Source: Actinomycetota bacterium
Lineage (GTDB): Bacteria; Actinomycetota; Thermoleophilia; Gaiellales; Gaiellaceae
Length of the DNA stretch: 15,829 bases
Direction: 5' to 3'
NCBI GenBank assembly: GCA_013813345.1
Contig: JACCRW010000170.1
Span: 1 to 15,829, forward strand
Shown: piece after piece, positions 14,300 through 15,829 of the stretch
Layout of the letters: every line of letters begins with the position of its first letter
How positions within the stretch are numbered: position 1 is the first letter of the stretch
Notes under the pieces: generated by a model
Told to the model about the DNA's origin: nothing
What the model saw: the letters and a program-made list of their open reading frames with translations, nothing else
Databases searched by the model: none
Program-made: the position numbers and the translations under genes

Positions 14300-14315
14300 G
14301 TTTTCACGTGAAAAC
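14300..14315. promoter_or_regulatory. Perfect 16-bp palindrome with parS-like core
   Basis: GTTTTCACGTGAAAAC is fully self-complementary with no loop, as expected for a protein-binding site rather than a hairpin. Its 12-bp centre TTTCACGTGAAA equals the centre of the chromosomal ParB site parS; the outer two positions on each side differ from parS. It lies 2 bases beyond the kinase stop and 25 bases before the assigned htrA start. Confidence 0.6.
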
Positions 14316-14317
14316 GC

Positions 14318-15733
14318 TCAGCTGAGAACGGAGGCCGGCGTCGGCGGCTCCAACACGCGGGCCGAGCCGACCGGAAGCGAAAGCGAGACCGTCGTGTGGC
14401 CGGGGGCCGAGTCGAGCTCGACGTCACCGCCCATCAGGAGGGCGAGCTCCCGGGCGATCGCGAGCCCGAGCCCGCTTCCCGAAGCGACGTCGCCCTCGGC
14501 TCGGTAGAAGCGGTCGAAGACGTGGGCGACGTGCTCCGAGGGGATCCCAGGCCCGTCGTCCTCGACGCTGAGAAGCGCTCGGCCGCCCTCGGACGATGCC
14601 CGGACGACAACCCGCGTCTCCGTCGGGGTGTGCACGAGCGCGTTTCCGACGAGCGCGCGCCCGATCTGGAGGATGCGCACCTCGTCGCCGGCCGCCAAGG
14701 GATGTTCCTCGACTACCAGAGCCAGGTCGTGGCGCCGCTGCTCGGCAACAGCCCGGAACTCCTCCACGAGCACCTGTGCGATTCCCCCGAGATCGACCTG
14801 ATCCGCCTCGACCCGCATCCGGCCCGCATCCATCCGGGAGAGGTCGAGCAGATCGGTCGCGAGCTTCGTCAGCCGTGCCACCTGCTCTCCCATGGTGACG
14901 AGGAACTCTTGCCGGGTCGGCTCGTCCAGCTCCTCGTCGGCCATCAGCTCGAGAAAGCCTCCGAGCGAGAAGAGTGGCGTCCGCAACTCGTGCGAGGCGT
15001 TTGCGATGAACTCGCGCCGGGCGCGGTCGAGGTTCTCCAGACGGCGGCGCATCCGCTCGAACGCCGCCGCGAGCTCGCCGACCTCGTCGTTGCCGCCGTC
15101 CACAACCGGCTCGTCGAAACGGCCGCTCGCGATTCGCTCGGCGGCGCGCTCGAGCCGCCGGATCCTGCGCGCATGGAGCGAGGCGCCGGCATAGCCGAGC
15201 AGGAGCGCCACGAGCAGGCCGATCAGACCGGCCGCAAGGAGACGCCGCTCAACGACCTGAACACTCGAGAGCGGGTCGGCCAGGGAGCTGCTGAGCAAGA
15301 CGACCGGCCCGTCGGCGGTAACCGGGAGAGCGGCCTCCGCGAACTCGTCCCCGCGCCGGCTGACGGTGTCGCGCTGGGGCTTGCCCGTCGTCGCTGCGAG
15401 CTCCGCCACGGTGTCATGCTCGACGTCCTGCGAGGACGCCGGGCGCGAATCGGCGAGGATCTGGAGCGCGGGCGGCTCGCGCTGGAACAGGCCGTAGATG
15501 ACCACGCGTGCGTTCAGGGCGGCGGAGCCCGTATCGGCGCAGTCCTGCCAGGGGAACTCCGTCACCTCGATGCAGTCCGCGATCGTGACGGCGTTCTGCT
15601 CGAGCTGGTCGATCTTGGCGTCGACGAGCCGCGTCTCGAGCGTCGGGACGACGATCAGGTAGGCGACCGTGAGCGCACCCGCGACGACACCGAGGAGGGC
15701 GAGCGCGAGCCTGAGCCGGATCCCCCTGATCAC
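14318..15733 (-). CDS. Membrane sensor histidine kinase (HAMP, HisKA, HATPase)
   Basis: A two-component sensor of 471 residues. A first membrane helix at about 7-29 and a second at about 165-188 flank an extracytoplasmic domain of about 135 residues carrying Cys54 and Cys65. A HAMP linker follows (about 187-240). The phosphoacceptor is His248 in NASHELRTP. The ATPase domain has Asn364 in GNALVHTP, G1 EDDGPGI at 391-397 and G2 GSGLGLA at 419-425, with FDRFYRAE between them. The GTG at 15733 lies 9 bases after the response regulator stop, with AGGA (15744-15741) 7 bases upstream, overlapping that stop codon. It probably phosphorylates the adjacent OmpR-type regulator and may control htrA. The signal is unknown. 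Confidence 0.94.
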   Translation of the reverse strand: MIRGIRLRLALALLGVVAGALTVAYLIVVPTLETRLVDAKIDQLEQNAVTIADCIEVTEFPWQDCADTGSAALNARVVIYGLFQREPPALQILADSRPASSQDVEHDTVAELAATTGKPQRDTVSRRGDEFAEAALPVTADGPVVLLSSSLADPLSSVQVVERRLLAAGLIGLLVALLLGYAGASLHARRIRRLERAAERIASGRFDEPVVDGGNDEVGELAAAFERMRRRLENLDRARREFIANASHELRTPLFSLGGFLELMADEELDEPTRQEFLVTMGEQVARLTKLATDLLDLSRMDAGRMRVEADQVDLGGIAQVLVEEFRAVAEQRRHDLALVVEEHPLAAGDEVRILQIGRALVGNALVHTPTETRVVVRASSEGGRALLSVEDDGPGIPSEHVAHVFDRFYRAEGDVASGSGLGLAIARELALLMGGDVELDSAPGHTTVSLSLPVGSARVLEPPTPASVLS

Positions 15734-15742
15734 GACAGCGTC

Positions 15743-15829
15743 CTAGCGATCGCGGAAGCGGTAGCCGACACCTCGCACCGTCAGGATCAGCTCGGGCTGC
15801 TTCGGATCGTCCTCGATCTTCTCGCGCAG
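15743..15829 (-). CDS. OmpR-family response regulator (partial, C-terminal end only)
   Basis: Only the last 28 residues are inside the window. They include IEDDPKQPELILTVRGVGYR, the recognition-helix end and C-terminal hairpin of the OmpR/PhoB winged-helix DNA-binding domain. The receiver domain and most of the DNA-binding domain lie beyond the right edge. It is followed after 9 bases by its likely cognate histidine kinase. Confidence 0.92.
   Translation of the reverse strand: MREKIEDDPKQPELILTVRGVGYRFRDR

Noticed and set aside
14300..14315. Canonical parS site
   Set aside because: The core matches but the outer G/C positions that define parS are displaced, so it is reported only as parS-like.

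Overview
The window comes from a high-GC, densely coded chromosome. GTG starts, 4-bp stop/start overlaps and protein sequence style suggest an actinobacterium, probably of the deep-branching class Thermoleophilia (Gaiellales/Solirubrobacterales type). That placement is inferred from gene content and sequence style; no marker phylogeny was possible. I see no insertion sequence, phage gene, CRISPR array or rRNA. Every recognisable gene is intact except the two cut by the window edges.

Layout, left to right. (1) 1-889, minus strand: the N-terminal part of an arginase gene (cut by the left edge), directly preceded by a tRNA-Phe(GAA). (2) 979-2466, plus strand: an AzgA/PbuG-type purine permease, the only plus-strand protein gene. 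It ends in a 19-bp perfect inverted repeat that also serves as the boundary with the convergent minus-strand genes. (3) 2607-15829, minus strand: a tightly packed co-directional array of 16 genes, which in transcription order runs from the right edge to the left.

The array has three functional blocks. The first is an envelope-stress block: the end of an OmpR-type response regulator, a membrane histidine kinase, a membrane-anchored HtrA protease, an RsbW-like anti-sigma kinase and an OtsA trehalose-6-phosphate synthase. The second is molybdopterin and quinone synthesis (moaC, mogA/moaB, a UbiA/MqnP-type prenyltransferase). It is joined to otsA and to itself by GTGA overlaps. The third starts after a 158-bp intergenic region with a hairpin and paired direct repeats. 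It handles heme and cytochrome c: ccmA-ccmB-ccmC-ccmD, a CcsA/HemX-like membrane protein, hemA, hemC, hemD and finally a SAM hydrolase (DUF62).

The genes can be read together as respiratory-chain assembly (heme synthesis, heme export for cytochrome c, quinone prenylation, molybdenum cofactor) next to a cell-envelope stress circuit. The order regulator-kinase-HtrA-...-MoaB resembles the mycobacterial mprA-mprB-pepD-moaB2 locus, with an anti-sigma kinase, otsA and moaC added. Items most worth a second look are a perfect 16-bp palindrome with a parS-like core between the kinase and htrA, an altered tryptophan-rich motif in CcmC, direct repeats upstream of ccmA, and the SAM hydrolase at the end of the heme operon. 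No wholly new system is evident.
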